Part shown: positions 40,955-50,976 of the stretch, piece by piece
Numbering within the stretch: position 1 is the stretch's first letter
How the letters are laid out: every line of letters begins with the position of its first letter
Source: Ruminococcus sp. YE71
Lineage (GTDB): Bacteria; Bacillota; Clostridia; Oscillospirales; Ruminococcaceae
Assembly (NCBI RefSeq): GCF_900119155.1
Contig: NZ_FPIR01000005.1
Span: 149,824 to 213,823, forward strand
Direction: 5' to 3'
DNA: 64,000 nucleotides
Translations under genes and position numbers: made by a program
The notes under the pieces: generated by a model
Told to the model about the DNA's origin: nothing
Database searches by the model: none
What the model saw: only the letters and a program-made list of their open reading frames with translations

Positions 40955-42403
40955 TTATCTGCGGAGCGCCAGTTCAACGACCTTGTAAGCGCCGTCATAG
41001 GTGCCCTGCGACTTAGCCTTTTCGATGTTGCCGCACATGAAGCGGAGCATGGTCGGGTCGCGCTGGAGAGACTTCAGCATCGAGGAGATGTCGCGCATGG
41101 TGTCGCACTCGAAACTGCCGTCGCCGAGCTCGGCGGCACGCACCGCTCCCCACGCCTCGTGACCGCCGACGCGCTTTATCATCAGCTTCGGGACGGGGTA
41201 GAACGCAAGCTCGCTGGGCTTTGTGATGAGCACGTCGCAGGCGCGCATCAGCAGGTTTGTCGAGTACACCGCCGCGAAAATGTCGCTGTGGCAGAAAACA
41301 TGGATGCCGTCGAGCGCACCGTCGAGAGCCTCCTCGGCGAAAGCGGCCGTGGCGGAGAAATCGTCGGCGTGCTCGGTGGTCATGCAGCTGATGTCGGGCA
41401 GCAGCTTGCGGATACCGTTCCATGCGTCGCGGTGGTCGCCGAGGTTGACGATGAGCGCCGCCCTGCGCTTGCGGATCGACGGCAGAAGCTGGCGGATTAT
41501 CATCGCGAACATCTCCTGCTGAGCGCCTGCGCCGCCGATGGTCAGCAGATAGCGTCTCGGAGCGCCCGACTCAAGCCTTGCGAGCCTGCGGGCGTTGTCG
41601 GCTTCGATGTTCGATACGAGCTCGTGGTCGATGTAGTGACCCGTGTACTTTATCGCCTCGTCGGGCATGGGACGTAGACTGCGTTTCTTGTCCATGCCGC
41701 GGAGCACCTTGTAGCCCATGTAGGCGCTCTGTGTCTGCACCGTGTGTACCGAACCCTCGGCAAGGTGCAGAGCCATCGGCCAGTTGTCGGGGACGACGTT
41801 CACGACGTTGGTGAGCCCTGCGTGTACCGCGCCCTGTGCAGGCCATACGTGGGTCGCCGCGAAGGGTATGTCCTTCGGGAAGTCGCCGTACAGACCCGTC
41901 ATCAGCTCGGTCATCTTCTGGTCGGCGGAGTTGTAGCTCAGCTTGCGGAAGCCCTCGCTGTTGACAGGCTCCCAGACCAGCTTGTTGAACAGAACGCTCT
42001 TCTGTGAGATGCGCGAGCCCAGTGAATAAAGGTCGTTCTGAGAGGATATTATAGAAGTGGCGGTCGTGCCTTTGAAGGAGTTCAGGTCGAACCAGTACGG
42101 GGTCAGACCCATCGAGTGTGCCGCCGAAGCTATCGCCATCGAGATGCGGTAGTGACCGAAGCCCATGCGGATGTTGCCGATGATGATGCTGTTTTCGGTG
42201 TCGATGGAAAGGGGCTCATCGGACAGCACAAGATCCTGTATACCGAGGTATCTGCCGACCGTGCCGTTGGGGACTGCTTTCAGATGATAGCCTGCGTTCC
42301 TGTCGTCGCCGTATTTCTTCACGAAGCCCTTTGCCTTTTCTTCCGCCTTTTTCGCGTCGCGGGGGCTTACTCTGTTTCCGAAAATGACCTTTGAATTGTC
42401 CAT
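40955..42403 (-). CDS. GT-B-like protein of unknown function
   Basis: A 482-residue soluble protein. IIIGNIRMGFGHYRISMAIASAAHSMG resembles the N-terminal motif of MGDG-synthase/MurG-like glycosyltransferases, and LLTIGGAGAQQEMF plus CDVLITKPSELAFYPVPKLMIKRVGGHEAWGA resemble their C-terminal donor-binding lobe. A nucleotide-sugar transferase is plausible but substrate and acceptor cannot be named. RBS GGAGGTATCGGC. It is divergent from the TetR-galactoside operon, so the TetR operator lies about 100 bp upstream of its start. Confidence 0.7.
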   Translation of the reverse strand: MDNSKVIFGNRVSPRDAKKAEEKAKGFVKKYGDDRNAGYHLKAVPNGTVGRYLGIQDLVLSDEPLSIDTENSIIIGNIRMGFGHYRISMAIASAAHSMGLTPYWFDLNSFKGTTATSIISSQNDLYSLGSRISQKSVLFNKLVWEPVNSEGFRKLSYNSADQKMTELMTGLYGDFPKDIPFAATHVWPAQGAVHAGLTNVVNVVPDNWPMALHLAEGSVHTVQTQSAYMGYKVLRGMDKKRSLRPMPDEAIKYTGHYIDHELVSNIEADNARRLARLESGAPRRYLLTIGGAGAQQEMFAMIIRQLLPSIRKRRAALIVNLGDHRDAWNGIRKLLPDISCMTTEHADDFSATAAFAEEALDGALDGIHVFCHSDIFAAVYSTNLLMRACDVLITKPSELAFYPVPKLMIKRVGGHEAWGAVRAAELGDGSFECDTMRDISSMLKSLQRDPTMLRFMCGNIEKAKSQGTYDGAYKVVELALRR

Positions 42404-42467
42404 GCCGATACCTCCATATCAATTTCAACAAAAATAGAGCCGAATTTTTAAATTTCTTTAAAACGTC

Positions 42468-42525
42468 TTGACAAAATAAACGGGGTGTGATATAATTTAT
42501 ACCAGAGTGATAGTCTGACTATCAC
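42468..42525 (+). promoter_or_regulatory. Promoter and perfect palindromic operator of the TetR operon
   Basis: TTGACA (42468-42473), 17-bp spacer, TATAAT (42491-42496). Immediately downstream GTGATAGTC-T-GACTATCAC (42507-42525) is a perfect 9+1+9 palindrome, followed by a further half-site GTCTATCAC near 42537. Size, symmetry and position fit a TetR autoregulatory site. Confidence 0.8.
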
Positions 42526-42564
42526 CTTGATATTAAGTCTATCACAAAAAGGGGCATTTGTCAA

Positions 42565-43209
42565 GTGGATTATCAAAATTTAATAAAAAATGTAAAAAAC
42601 GACCGAATGGACGCAGCAGTTGCCGCCTGTGCGAAAATGCTGCTCGAAAGAGAGGTCGCATCTATAAAAATGACCGACGTCGCCGATGAATGTGATATCG
42701 GCGTGGCTTCGCTCTACCGCTATTTCGGGACGAAATCGGCGATGGTGCTGAAGGCTGCCTGCCTTATCTGGCGTGACGTAAGACAGCTTTTCGACGGCGT
42801 GTTCGAGTGCGATTACTACGAGGACAAGACGGGCATCGAACAGCTGCACGAGCTGATGAAGGTCTTTCGGGTGCTGTACCTTTCCCACGGGGATTTCCTG
42901 CGGTTCGTGGGCGACCTCGACCGCTTCGTAATAAAAAACAAGGTGCCTGCCGACGTGCTGACAGAGTATCAGGCAAGCCTGCTGAACTTCTATCCGCTGT
43001 TCGAGAGCGCATTCGCGAAGGGCGTGAACGACGGCACGGTCAGGGACGATGTGGACTTCCCGACCCTGTACCTGGCGGTGACCCACGCGATGATGCTCAT
43101 GGGCGAGAAATTCTCACAGCCAAGCGTGTTTGAAAACGAGAACGTAACTTCCGAAAAGGAGCTCGAACTCATGATAGATATGGCGATAAGCTACGTTTCG
43201 GCAAGATAA
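42565..43209 (+). CDS. TetR-family transcriptional regulator
   Basis: A 214-residue regulator. The N-terminal helix-turn-helix contains VASIKMTDVADECDIGVASLYRYFGTKSAMV, the characteristic TetR signature. The C-terminal ligand domain is unassigned. GTG start with AAAAGGGG upstream. Linked to a sugar symporter and alpha-galactosidase, so it may sense a galactoside or its product; a TetR controlling a glycoside operon is less common than LacI or AraC. Confidence 0.9.
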   Translation: MDYQNLIKNVKNDRMDAAVAACAKMLLEREVASIKMTDVADECDIGVASLYRYFGTKSAMVLKAACLIWRDVRQLFDGVFECDYYEDKTGIEQLHELMKVFRVLYLSHGDFLRFVGDLDRFVIKNKVPADVLTEYQASLLNFYPLFESAFAKGVNDGTVRDDVDFPTLYLAVTHAMMLMGEKFSQPSVFENENVTSEKELELMIDMAISYVSAR

Positions 43210-43224
43210 AAGGAGGGTATGCTG

Positions 43225-44601
43225 ATGAAAAAAATAACCAACAAGGTACTGCTGCAATTCGCAGTGGGTCAGCTGGGCTGGTCGATGCTGTCGGGCATCG
43301 TTTCAAACTGGCTCGTGTTCTTCTATATGCCCGAAAAGACCGAGCTTGATGCAGGTCAGAAGATTTTCATCACTCAGGGCAGCGTGCTGCTGGGACTGAC
43401 GGTCATCGGCATAATCACCGCCATCGGAAGGCTTTTCGACGCTGTGACCGACCCCTACATCGCATCAAAATCCGACCGCTGCCGCCACAAGGACGGCAGA
43501 CGCATCCCTTTCATGAGGGCTATCGCCGTGCCTTTCGCGGCTGTTACGGTGCTGATATTCATGTCGCCTGTGGGCGGCACTTCCAAGGTGAACGACCTTG
43601 CACTCCTCGTGACGCTGCTGCTCTTCTACCTGTTCATGACCATCTACTGCACACCCTACAACGCCCTGCTCCCAGAGCTGGGTAAAGACCCGAAAGACCG
43701 CATCAACGTATCGACCTACATCTCGGTGACCTTCTTCTTCGGAAGTGCGATATCCTACCTTGTACCTAATATCGCAGGCTTCTTCCGCAGCTCGCTGGGC
43801 TACGCTAATTCCTTCCGCGTGACCATCGGCATACTCGCGGCAGTAGCGGCGATATGTATGCTGGTACCCGTTTTCACCATCAGGGAAAGCGACTACGTTG
43901 ACACCACCCCGTCCGAGACCCCCGCTTTCAAATCCCTCGCAAAGACTTTCTCGAACAAGGAATTCCGCAAGTTCGTTTACTCGGATATCTTCTACTGGGT
44001 GGCGCTCACCATGTTCCAGACGGGTCTTTCCTTCTACACCGTGACCCTCATCGGACTGAAATCCGACAAGGTGTTCATACTCTTTGCGACGATGACGGCT
44101 ATGAGCCTTGTGTTCTATCTCCCCGTCAACATCCTCGCGAAAAAACTCGGCAAGAAAAAGCTCGTTATGGGCGCATTCATATTCTTCAGCTTCGTGTTCC
44201 TGTTCACGGCGTTCGCAGGAAAGCTCGGCATGGGCAAGATGGCGAACGGCCTTGCGATTGCCGTGCTCGCTTCGATACCAATGGCGGTGCTCGGCATACT
44301 TCCCCAGGCTATCGTCGCGGACGTTGCGCAGGCTGACGGCATACAGACAGGCGAGAGCCGCGAGGGTATGTTCTTTGCGGCAAGGACCTTCGCCATGAAG
44401 ATGGGTCAGGCACTTGCAATGGTGCTGTTCACCTCTATAAAGGGCATCGGTGAAAACGGCTTCGGTCTCAGAGTGACCGCCGCGGCTGCCGCAGTACTCT
44501 GCCTTATCGGCGGACTCATCCTCGGACTCTACAAGGAAAACAAGATCATCGGGATACTTGAAAACAACAGCAAAGAGACTTCCACGAAGGAGGCAGAATG
44601 A
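43225..44601 (+). CDS. GPH-family sugar:cation symporter (MelB-like)
   Basis: A 458-residue, twelve-helix transporter. FDAVTDPYIASKSDRCRHKDGRRIPFMRA is the conserved cation/sugar motif of the glycoside-pentoside-hexuronide family. Neighbouring alpha-galactosidase suggests melibiose or raffinose-type substrates. ATG at 43225 gives GGAGG the correct eight-base spacing; the ATG at 43219 is too close. Stop overlaps the hydrolase start. Confidence 0.9.
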   Translation: MKKITNKVLLQFAVGQLGWSMLSGIVSNWLVFFYMPEKTELDAGQKIFITQGSVLLGLTVIGIITAIGRLFDAVTDPYIASKSDRCRHKDGRRIPFMRAIAVPFAAVTVLIFMSPVGGTSKVNDLALLVTLLLFYLFMTIYCTPYNALLPELGKDPKDRINVSTYISVTFFFGSAISYLVPNIAGFFRSSLGYANSFRVTIGILAAVAAICMLVPVFTIRESDYVDTTPSETPAFKSLAKTFSNKEFRKFVYSDIFYWVALTMFQTGLSFYTVTLIGLKSDKVFILFATMTAMSLVFYLPVNILAKKLGKKKLVMGAFIFFSFVFLFTAFAGKLGMGKMANGLAIAVLASIPMAVLGILPQAIVADVAQADGIQTGESREGMFFAARTFAMKMGQALAMVLFTSIKGIGENGFGLRVTAAAAAVLCLIGGLILGLYKENKIIGILENNSKETSTKEAE

Positions 44602-46256
44602 TGAACACACCCGACGGATATTCCGCAAGGATAAGACTAAACGGCATAACCTACAGCTTCCGCGGAGAGCTTTCCTGCGACAGTTTCAAAGCTAAGCTCA
44701 CCACCAACGAGGGCAGGATAAGGCTCGTTATCGAGCCGCTCAGAGAGCTGATCTTCGAGGAGCTGACGGTCAGCGCCGATATAAATATCGAGCGCGGACA
44801 GCGCATCTTCATGAACGGCTATCAGTCCTGGACGGACAGCCGCGAGTTCGAGCCCCACGAGAAAATGCGCGGACTTCACGGCATACCTGCGGCGGCGGTG
44901 AAAAAGTACAGCTTCGACCGCTACGGCGACTACGGGTTCGTCAGATACCCGAACAAGGCGGGCGAATTCCACGGCTTCACCTACGCTTACCTCAAGGACG
45001 GCGGAGATTATCTGCTGTTCGGCTCGGCGGACGAGAGCATCGGCTTCACGCTGATAAGGCTTTCGGTCTCGGGCAGGCGGGTCAGCTTCTCACGGGAATG
45101 TGAGGGCGCGGTGTTCTCTCAAAAGTTCACGGCGGTGGACATCGCCGTTTTGCAGGGCACGGACAGCGAGGTCTTCGACAGCTGGTTCGGCATCATGGGC
45201 ATCACACCCCCTGCCGCAAAGCCCCTGCGCGGCTACACAAGCTGGTACAGGCACTATCAGAACATCAGTCAGGAAAAGCTGTCCCACGACCTCGACGCGA
45301 TAGTCGCAGACGGCGCGGAAACGGATATTTTCCAGATAGACGACGGCTACCAGACAGCGGTCGGCGACTGGCTCTCAGTTGACGACGAGAAGTTCCCCGA
45401 CGGGATGGCTGAGATGAGCCGAAAGATACACGAGAACGGGCTCCTGTCGGGTCTGTGGCTGGCACCCTTCGTCTGCGAGGAGGACTCGGAGATATTCCGC
45501 GAGCACAAAGGCTGGCTGCTCCGCGGCAGCGACGGCGAACCCGTCAGGGCTGGCTGCAACTGGTCTGGAAGCTACGCCCTCGACTTCTACAACGAGGAAG
45601 TCCGCCGTTATCTCAGACACGTATTCAGCACGGTGCTGGGCGAGTGGGGCTTCGACCTGGTGAAGCTGGATTTCCTGTACGCGGTCTGCATCATCCCTCA
45701 GCTCGGCAAGTCGAGGGGGCAGGTCATGAACGAAGCGATGGATTTCCTGCGGGAGTGCGTCGGCGACAAGCTGATACTCGGCTGCGGAGTTCCCCTCGCG
45801 TCGGCTTTCGGACGGGCAGACTACTGCCGCATCGGCTGCGACGTGGGTCTCGACTGGAACGACAACCCCGTTATGCAGATGACCCACCGCGAGCGCGTCT
45901 CCACCAAAAATTCCATGCTCAACAGCGTTTTCCGCAGACAGCTCAACGGCAGAGCCTTCCTGAACGACCCCGATGTTTTCCTGCTTCGGGACGACGGTCT
46001 GAAACTCACAGGCTGTCAGAAACAGGCGCTGACCGTCGTGAACAATCTCTTCGGCAGCGTGTGGTTCACGTCCGACGACGTGAGCAGCTACTCCGAAAAA
46101 GCGAAACGCACACGCCACTCGGGCGAACTCATGCGTAAGGCAGAGGTCATCTCGGTGGATACGTGCGGAGGCGATGTTGACATCGACATCAGGCTCGGCG
46201 GCAAGCCCGTGGGACTGACCCTGACCGCCGAGGGAATGCTGAAAAAGCGCTACTAA
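44598..46256 (+). CDS. GH36-type alpha-galactosidase
   Basis: A 552-residue enzyme without signal peptide. FMNGYQSWTDSREF, DIFQIDDGYQTAVGDWL, GLWLAPFVCEEDSEIF, the nucleophile Asp of FDLVKLDFLYA and the acid/base Asp of IGCDVGLDWND are GH36 landmarks. It should split alpha-galactosides brought in by the symporter with which it overlaps by four bases. It is shorter than the roughly 730-residue classical GH36 enzymes, with a reduced N-terminal beta domain. A second ATG at 44601 has better RBS spacing. Confidence 0.88.
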   Translation: MMNTPDGYSARIRLNGITYSFRGELSCDSFKAKLTTNEGRIRLVIEPLRELIFEELTVSADINIERGQRIFMNGYQSWTDSREFEPHEKMRGLHGIPAAAVKKYSFDRYGDYGFVRYPNKAGEFHGFTYAYLKDGGDYLLFGSADESIGFTLIRLSVSGRRVSFSRECEGAVFSQKFTAVDIAVLQGTDSEVFDSWFGIMGITPPAAKPLRGYTSWYRHYQNISQEKLSHDLDAIVADGAETDIFQIDDGYQTAVGDWLSVDDEKFPDGMAEMSRKIHENGLLSGLWLAPFVCEEDSEIFREHKGWLLRGSDGEPVRAGCNWSGSYALDFYNEEVRRYLRHVFSTVLGEWGFDLVKLDFLYAVCIIPQLGKSRGQVMNEAMDFLRECVGDKLILGCGVPLASAFGRADYCRIGCDVGLDWNDNPVMQMTHRERVSTKNSMLNSVFRRQLNGRAFLNDPDVFLLRDDGLKLTGCQKQALTVVNNLFGSVWFTSDDVSSYSEKAKRTRHSGELMRKAEVISVDTCGGDVDIDIRLGGKPVGLTLTAEGMLKKRY

Positions 46257-46297
46257 AGAACTCTACTATACGGATTTCATATACCTTCTACCAAACA

Positions 46298-46338
46298 GAT
46301 GACCCGAATGCTCGTAAAGGAACATTCGGGTCATTTGC
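46298..46338. terminator. Terminator between convergent galactosidase and CotH genes
   Basis: ATGACCCGAATG and CATTCGGGTCAT form a perfect 12-bp stem with a 12-base loop; T runs are short on both sides. Confidence 0.7.
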
Positions 46339-46348
46339 TGTATATCGG

Positions 46349-48025
46349 TCAGTTATGCCATTCGCTGTTGAGGAAGTCCACACGGGTGGTGAGCCAGTTT
46401 TTGAAGTAGTCGGCGGCTTCCTTTTCGGTCTTGCAGGCCGCGGAGGCTCTGCACCACTCGTTCGCGGCGGCGTTGAAGCGGATGTTGTCCCACTTGTCGT
46501 AGTTCATCTCAAACGCCTTTTCATACGCTGACGAATCATCACCGACCGACTGAATCGCACGCTCGAAAACGCCGCTGTCGTAGGCTTTTGTCCAGCGTTC
46601 CTTCACGGTATCCACGTACCAGTCCTCGTTCATCAGGACTGCGAGCCAGGGGTTGATGGTCTTGTACTGATCGTTCACGTCGCTGACGATGTTCGCGGCG
46701 TAGAAACCCTCGCCCGTGGCACAGCGGTCTTTGTTGCCGAGGGCGGAATCGAAATCCCACGGCGCTTCAAAGGTCAGCTTTTTGCTGCCGCCCTCGCCGA
46801 AATCCACATCCATAAAGAAGCTCGACCAGTAGATATCCGCGTCGCAGGCAAGCTCACAGAGGATATACGAATCGGCGAGAGACTTCACATCGACGACGGC
46901 TTCCACCGCCTGCTGAGGGGTAAGGGAGCTGTCCTCGGTTATCTCGGTATAGTCGCTGTTGAAGGTGTACGCCTTGTCGTTATAAGCGGCTTCGTACATT
47001 ATCTTGTAGACGTTGGAGACATACGACGCGATGAAGTCGTGCTGTTCCTTTGAGTATATCTCGCTCTTGACGGAGATGCCCACGTTGTTCCTGCCGCCGC
47101 AGAGCGGAGTCGCGGTTCTGCCGCTGCCGCCCTTGCCGTCGTATGGGGTCAGAGCCGCGTCCTTGCAGTAGCTGACGAAGAACTGATGGAGGTCATCCTC
47201 GTTGTAATAGTAGCCGTCGTACTCAAGGAAGTAGCCGATATCGGTGCCCGTGTAGTCCTTCTCGGCTTCGGTGATGTCTATCCTGCCCGACTTTATCTGC
47301 TGCATCTCGGCAAGCAGGTACACGCCGAAATACTCGCCGTTGACGGTAAGCTCCACCAGCTTTGCGTCGGAGGAATAGTAGCCGTCCTCGCCCAGTATCT
47401 CACGGGCGATCTGCAAGGCGGTCTTGTTGCGCAGCATGGAGATGTCCTTGTACTCGGCGAGCAGCACCCAGTTCTTGAACTCCGCGCCGCCGTTCAGACC
47501 GAGCACCGACTGCTTCTTGTCGAAGCTGATCCTGAGGGGCTTCTTGTCGTAGGAGGTCGTCCAGTTGCCGCGGACTTTCGCCTTCGCGTCAACGGTGTCC
47601 AGCTGTACCGAACCGTCGGTATCGGTGACGGTGACGAGACAATCCTCGTAGTAAGGCTCGGGGGGCATCTTATAGCCCGGAGTCCACGAAGCGATGGATT
47701 CGGCAACGTGCTTCGCGACGGGCTTTGTCACGAAGTTGAGAGCGTTCGCATCGTCACTCTTTGTCTGCACCGCGATAACGGGCATGGTGCCGCTTGTCTC
47801 GGCAGTCTTGACGACGGTATTACCGCCCTCATCCTTCTTGTCCTTTTTATCTTTTTTGTCTTTCTTGTCCTTTTTATCCTTCTTGTCTTTCTTTTCGGGC
47901 TTGCCCTCGGACTGTGAGACCGCAGTATCCGCACCTTCCGAAGCCGTGCTCTGCTGTCCCGAAGCGCATCCCGTCAGCAGGCAGAACGCCAGCAGACAAG
48001 CCGCTGTTCTCTTAAATATTTTCAT
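46349..48025 (-). CDS. CotH-family lipoprotein with (KKD)7 linker
   Basis: A 558-residue predicted lipoprotein (lipobox LTGC, Cys20). A linker of seven KKD triplets (residues 45-65) leads to a CotH kinase-like domain: LRISFDKKQSVLGLNGGAEFKNWVLLAEYKDISMLRNKTA, GVYLLAEMQQIKSGRIDI and LTFEAPWDFDSALGN. CotH proteins are atypical kinases that phosphorylate spore-coat or surface proteins. The PWDFDSALGN metal-binding segment is intact. No dockerin module is visible. ATG at 48025 follows AGAGGTGACACT. Confidence 0.88.
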   Translation of the reverse strand: MKIFKRTAACLLAFCLLTGCASGQQSTASEGADTAVSQSEGKPEKKDKKDKKDKKDKKDKKDKKDEGGNTVVKTAETSGTMPVIAVQTKSDDANALNFVTKPVAKHVAESIASWTPGYKMPPEPYYEDCLVTVTDTDGSVQLDTVDAKAKVRGNWTTSYDKKPLRISFDKKQSVLGLNGGAEFKNWVLLAEYKDISMLRNKTALQIAREILGEDGYYSSDAKLVELTVNGEYFGVYLLAEMQQIKSGRIDITEAEKDYTGTDIGYFLEYDGYYYNEDDLHQFFVSYCKDAALTPYDGKGGSGRTATPLCGGRNNVGISVKSEIYSKEQHDFIASYVSNVYKIMYEAAYNDKAYTFNSDYTEITEDSSLTPQQAVEAVVDVKSLADSYILCELACDADIYWSSFFMDVDFGEGGSKKLTFEAPWDFDSALGNKDRCATGEGFYAANIVSDVNDQYKTINPWLAVLMNEDWYVDTVKERWTKAYDSGVFERAIQSVGDDSSAYEKAFEMNYDKWDNIRFNAAANEWCRASAACKTEKEAADYFKNWLTTRVDFLNSEWHN

Positions 48026-48080
48026 AGTGTCACCTCTCTGTTGTTCCTTTGCAGTTGTTTTTCCGCAATTATCAAACACA

Positions 48081-48109
48081 ATTATACCACCTGAGCACGC
48101 TGTTGTCAA
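48081..48109 (-). promoter_or_regulatory. CotH gene promoter
   Basis: Minus-strand TTGACA (48104-48109), 17-bp spacer, TATAAT (48081-48086). Confidence 0.86.
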
Positions 48110-48193
48110 CACTATTATTGCAGTCGGAACGGCGATATTGCGCGATGTTCACATCGTTCATATCAGCGTCACAAATTATTCTCATCTGACCTG

Positions 48194-48222
48194 TTTGTTG
48201 AAGTGGGTTTTTGAGGTATAAT
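48194..48222 (+). promoter_or_regulatory. Probable uvrB promoter
   Basis: A perfect TATAAT (48217-48222) is preceded at 17 bp by TTTGTT, a weak -35. No LexA/DinR-type box was recognised nearby. Confidence 0.55.
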
Positions 48223-48255
48223 TAGTATGTATACTCATTTAAAGGAGGGGCAGAT

Positions 48256-50223
48256 ATGGATCATTTTGAGCTGGTCAGCGACTACAAGCCCGCAGGCGAT
48301 CAGCCCGAGGCTATCGACAAGCTCGTTGAGGGGATCAACAGCGGCATGAAGGAACAGACTCTGCTGGGCGTTACGGGTTCGGGCAAGACCTTCACAATGG
48401 CGAACGTCATCGCCCGTGTCAACCGACCTACCCTCGTGCTGGCACACAACAAGATACTCGCGGCACAGCTCTGTTCGGAGTTCCGCGAGTTCTTCCCCAA
48501 CAATGCTGTGGAATACTTCGTCAGCTACTACGACTACTACCAGCCCGAAGCGTACATCCCGAGCAAGGACGTCTACATCGAAAAGGACAGCTCGATAAAC
48601 GACGAGATAGACAAGATGCGCCACTCGGCGACCTCGGCTATCGCTGAACGCCGCGACGTTATCATCGTGGCTTCGGTCAGCTGTATCTACTCCCTCGGCG
48701 ACCCCGAAGAGTACAAGTCGATGGTGGTCTCGCTCCGCCCCGGTATGGAGCTGAGCCGTGAGGAGCTGGTGGCGAAGCTGGTGGGCATCCAGTACGAACG
48801 TAACGACATCGACTTTTCGAGAAACAAGTTCAGGGTGCGGGGCGACATTGTCGAGATATACCCTGCCGCCAACACCGATACCGCGCTTCGCGTCGAGTTC
48901 TTCGGGGACGAGATAGACCGCATCAGCGAGATAAACGTGGTGACGGGCGAGGTGCTCGCAAGGCTTGCCCATGCGGCGGTGTTCCCTGCCACTCACTACA
49001 TCGTCGGCAGGGACAAGATGATGGAAGCCATCGAGGACATCCGCGCCGAGATGGAAGAGCGGGTCGAGTACTTCAAGAGCAAAGATATGCTCATCGAGGC
49101 TCAGCGCATAAAGGAACGCACAAACTACGACATCGAGATGCTGGAGGAGATAGGCTTCTGCTCGGGCATCGAGAACTATTCGAGAGTGCTTGCACGCAGA
49201 CCCGCAGGGTCGGTGCCCTATACCCTGCTGGACCATCTGCCGAAGGATTTCCTGCTGATGGTGGACGAGAGCCACGTCAGCCTGCCCCAGGTCAGGGGTA
49301 TGTACGCAGGCGACCGCGCACGAAAGGACACCCTCATCGAGTACGGTTTCCGTCTGCCGAGCGCGAGAGACAACCGACCGCTGACCTTCGATGAGTTCTA
49401 TGAACATATCGGACAGGCAGTGTTCGTGTCGGCGACCCCCGGACCTATCGAGCAGGAAAAGAGCGAGCAGGTGGTCGAACAGCTGATACGCCCGACGGGA
49501 CTTCTCGACCCCGAGATAGACGTTCGTCCCACCGAAGGTCAGATAGAAGACCTGCTCAGCGAGATAAACAAACGCATCGAGAAGGGGCAGCGCGTGCTGG
49601 TCACCACCCTGACAAAGAAGATGGCGGAAGACCTGACCAACTACCTCAAGGGCTTCGGGATAAAGGTGCGTTATATGCACCACGGCATCGACACTATCGA
49701 GCGAATGGAGATAATCCGCGATCTGAGACTCGGCGAGTTCGACGTGCTGGTAGGCATCAACCTGCTGAGAGAGGGTCTTGACATACCCGAAGTTTCGCTG
49801 GTGGCGATACTCGACGCGGACAAGGAAGGCTTCCTGCGTTCGGAGAGTTCGCTGATACAGACGATAGGACGCGCCGCGAGAAACGCAGAGGGTCACGTCA
49901 TCATGTACGCTGACACGGTCACGGGTTCGATGGAACGCGCTATACGCGAGACGAACCGCCGCCGCGAATTGCAGATGAAGTTCAACGAGGAACACGGTAT
50001 CGTTCCCGAGACCATCATCAAGGACATCCGCGACGTTATCGAGATCTCCACAAAGGAAGAGGTCGAGTACAGCGCTCGTCAGAAGTCGAAGCTGTCAAAG
50101 GCGGAGACTCAGCAGCTTATCGACAAGCTGACAAGACAGATGAAGGAAGCCGCAAAGATGCTCGAATTCGAGCACGCGGCTTTCCTCAGAGACAAGATAA
50201 ACGAACTCAGGAACGGAGAATAA
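48256..50223 (+). CDS. uvrB: Excinuclease ABC subunit B
   Basis: A 655-residue DNA repair helicase-like protein of normal length. Walker [17 protein letters not shown], the beta-hairpin region [30 protein letters not shown], and [30 protein letters not shown] are diagnostic; a C-terminal UVR motif (residues about 612-650) binds UvrC. It loads at lesions with UvrA, whose gene is third in the same operon. RBS AAAGGAGGGGCAGAT. Confidence 0.98.
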   Translation: MDHFELVSDYKPAGDQPEAIDKLVEGINSGMKEQTLLGVTGSGKTFTMANVIARVNRPTLVLAHNKILAAQLCSEFREFFPNNAVEYFVSYYDYYQPEAYIPSKDVYIEKDSSINDEIDKMRHSATSAIAERRDVIIVASVSCIYSLGDPEEYKSMVVSLRPGMELSREELVAKLVGIQYERNDIDFSRNKFRVRGDIVEIYPAANTDTALRVEFFGDEIDRISEINVVTGEVLARLAHAAVFPATHYIVGRDKMMEAIEDIRAEMEERVEYFKSKDMLIEAQRIKERTNYDIEMLEEIGFCSGIENYSRVLARRPAGSVPYTLLDHLPKDFLLMVDESHVSLPQVRGMYAGDRARKDTLIEYGFRLPSARDNRPLTFDEFYEHIGQAVFVSATPGPIEQEKSEQVVEQLIRPTGLLDPEIDVRPTEGQIEDLLSEINKRIEKGQRVLVTTLTKKMAEDLTNYLKGFGIKVRYMHHGIDTIERMEIIRDLRLGEFDVLVGINLLREGLDIPEVSLVAILDADKEGFLRSESSLIQTIGRAARNAEGHVIMYADTVTGSMERAIRETNRRRELQMKFNEEHGIVPETIIKDIRDVIEISTKEEVEYSARQKSKLSKAETQQLIDKLTRQMKEAAKMLEFEHAAFLRDKINELRNGE

Positions 50224-50227
50224 CGGG

Positions 50228-50953
50228 ATGAAGCACGGAAAGAAAATGATGGCGCTCCTCGTGGGCGCTGCCGTACTGCCTGCGGCGCTGATACTGTCGG
50301 GGTGCAGACTTACGGGCGACTATTACAACAGCAGCAGATACCGCAAGGCAGGCATAAAAGCTATCGAAAAAAGATATGACATCGATCTCACCTACATAGA
50401 CGACCATGTCAAACCGTCGGGAAACGTGTTCGGTTCGCGTTCAGAGAAGCTGGATATAAACGTGAAGTGTGACGACCTTCCCGACAAGGTGATCGAGATA
50501 TACAGCGCCGACGGAAAGACTTTCGGCAGCGACTATATCAACAAGCTGTACGAGGACGACACGGTGTCGGAGATACGCTCCCTCGCGCAGGAAGTCTATG
50601 ATGATGAGAATATAAAGGTGGTCATTGACAAGAGCTTTGTCAACGACCTTGACGCAGATACTTCGCTGGACGGGTATCTCGAATCGGGTCAGATAGACTT
50701 TGTCATGATAATGACCACCGACAGCAAGGACATCGAAGGCGATTACGCAAAGTTCATGGACAAGATGATCGAGCGCAGGATAAACTGCTCGCCGTCGGTT
50801 TATTATTTCACGGAATATGTTTACGGCGATGACGATGTAAACGTCGCGCTGATCGACAACGGATACAAGATTGGACGAATGGCACCCGAGTCGATTTACA
50901 GCACACTCGATGAAAATTTCAAAAAGGATTATACGTTTATCGGCTTTTTCTGA
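50228..50953 (+). CDS. Hypothetical lipoprotein between uvrB and uvrA
   Basis: A 241-residue predicted lipoprotein: signal peptide [20 protein letters not shown] with Cys after LSG, then an extracytoplasmic domain rich in Asp and Lys ([19 protein letters not shown]). No family recognised. Only four bases separate it from uvrB and 23 from uvrA, so it is carried in the uvr transcript, although a surface lipoprotein has no obvious tie to nucleotide excision repair. Confidence 0.82.
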   Translation: MKHGKKMMALLVGAAVLPAALILSGCRLTGDYYNSSRYRKAGIKAIEKRYDIDLTYIDDHVKPSGNVFGSRSEKLDINVKCDDLPDKVIEIYSADGKTFGSDYINKLYEDDTVSEIRSLAQEVYDDENIKVVIDKSFVNDLDADTSLDGYLESGQIDFVMIMTTDSKDIEGDYAKFMDKMIERRINCSPSVYYFTEYVYGDDDVNVALIDNGYKIGRMAPESIYSTLDENFKKDYTFIGFF

Positions 50954-50976
50954 TATGATAAAAAAGGAAGTAGAAA

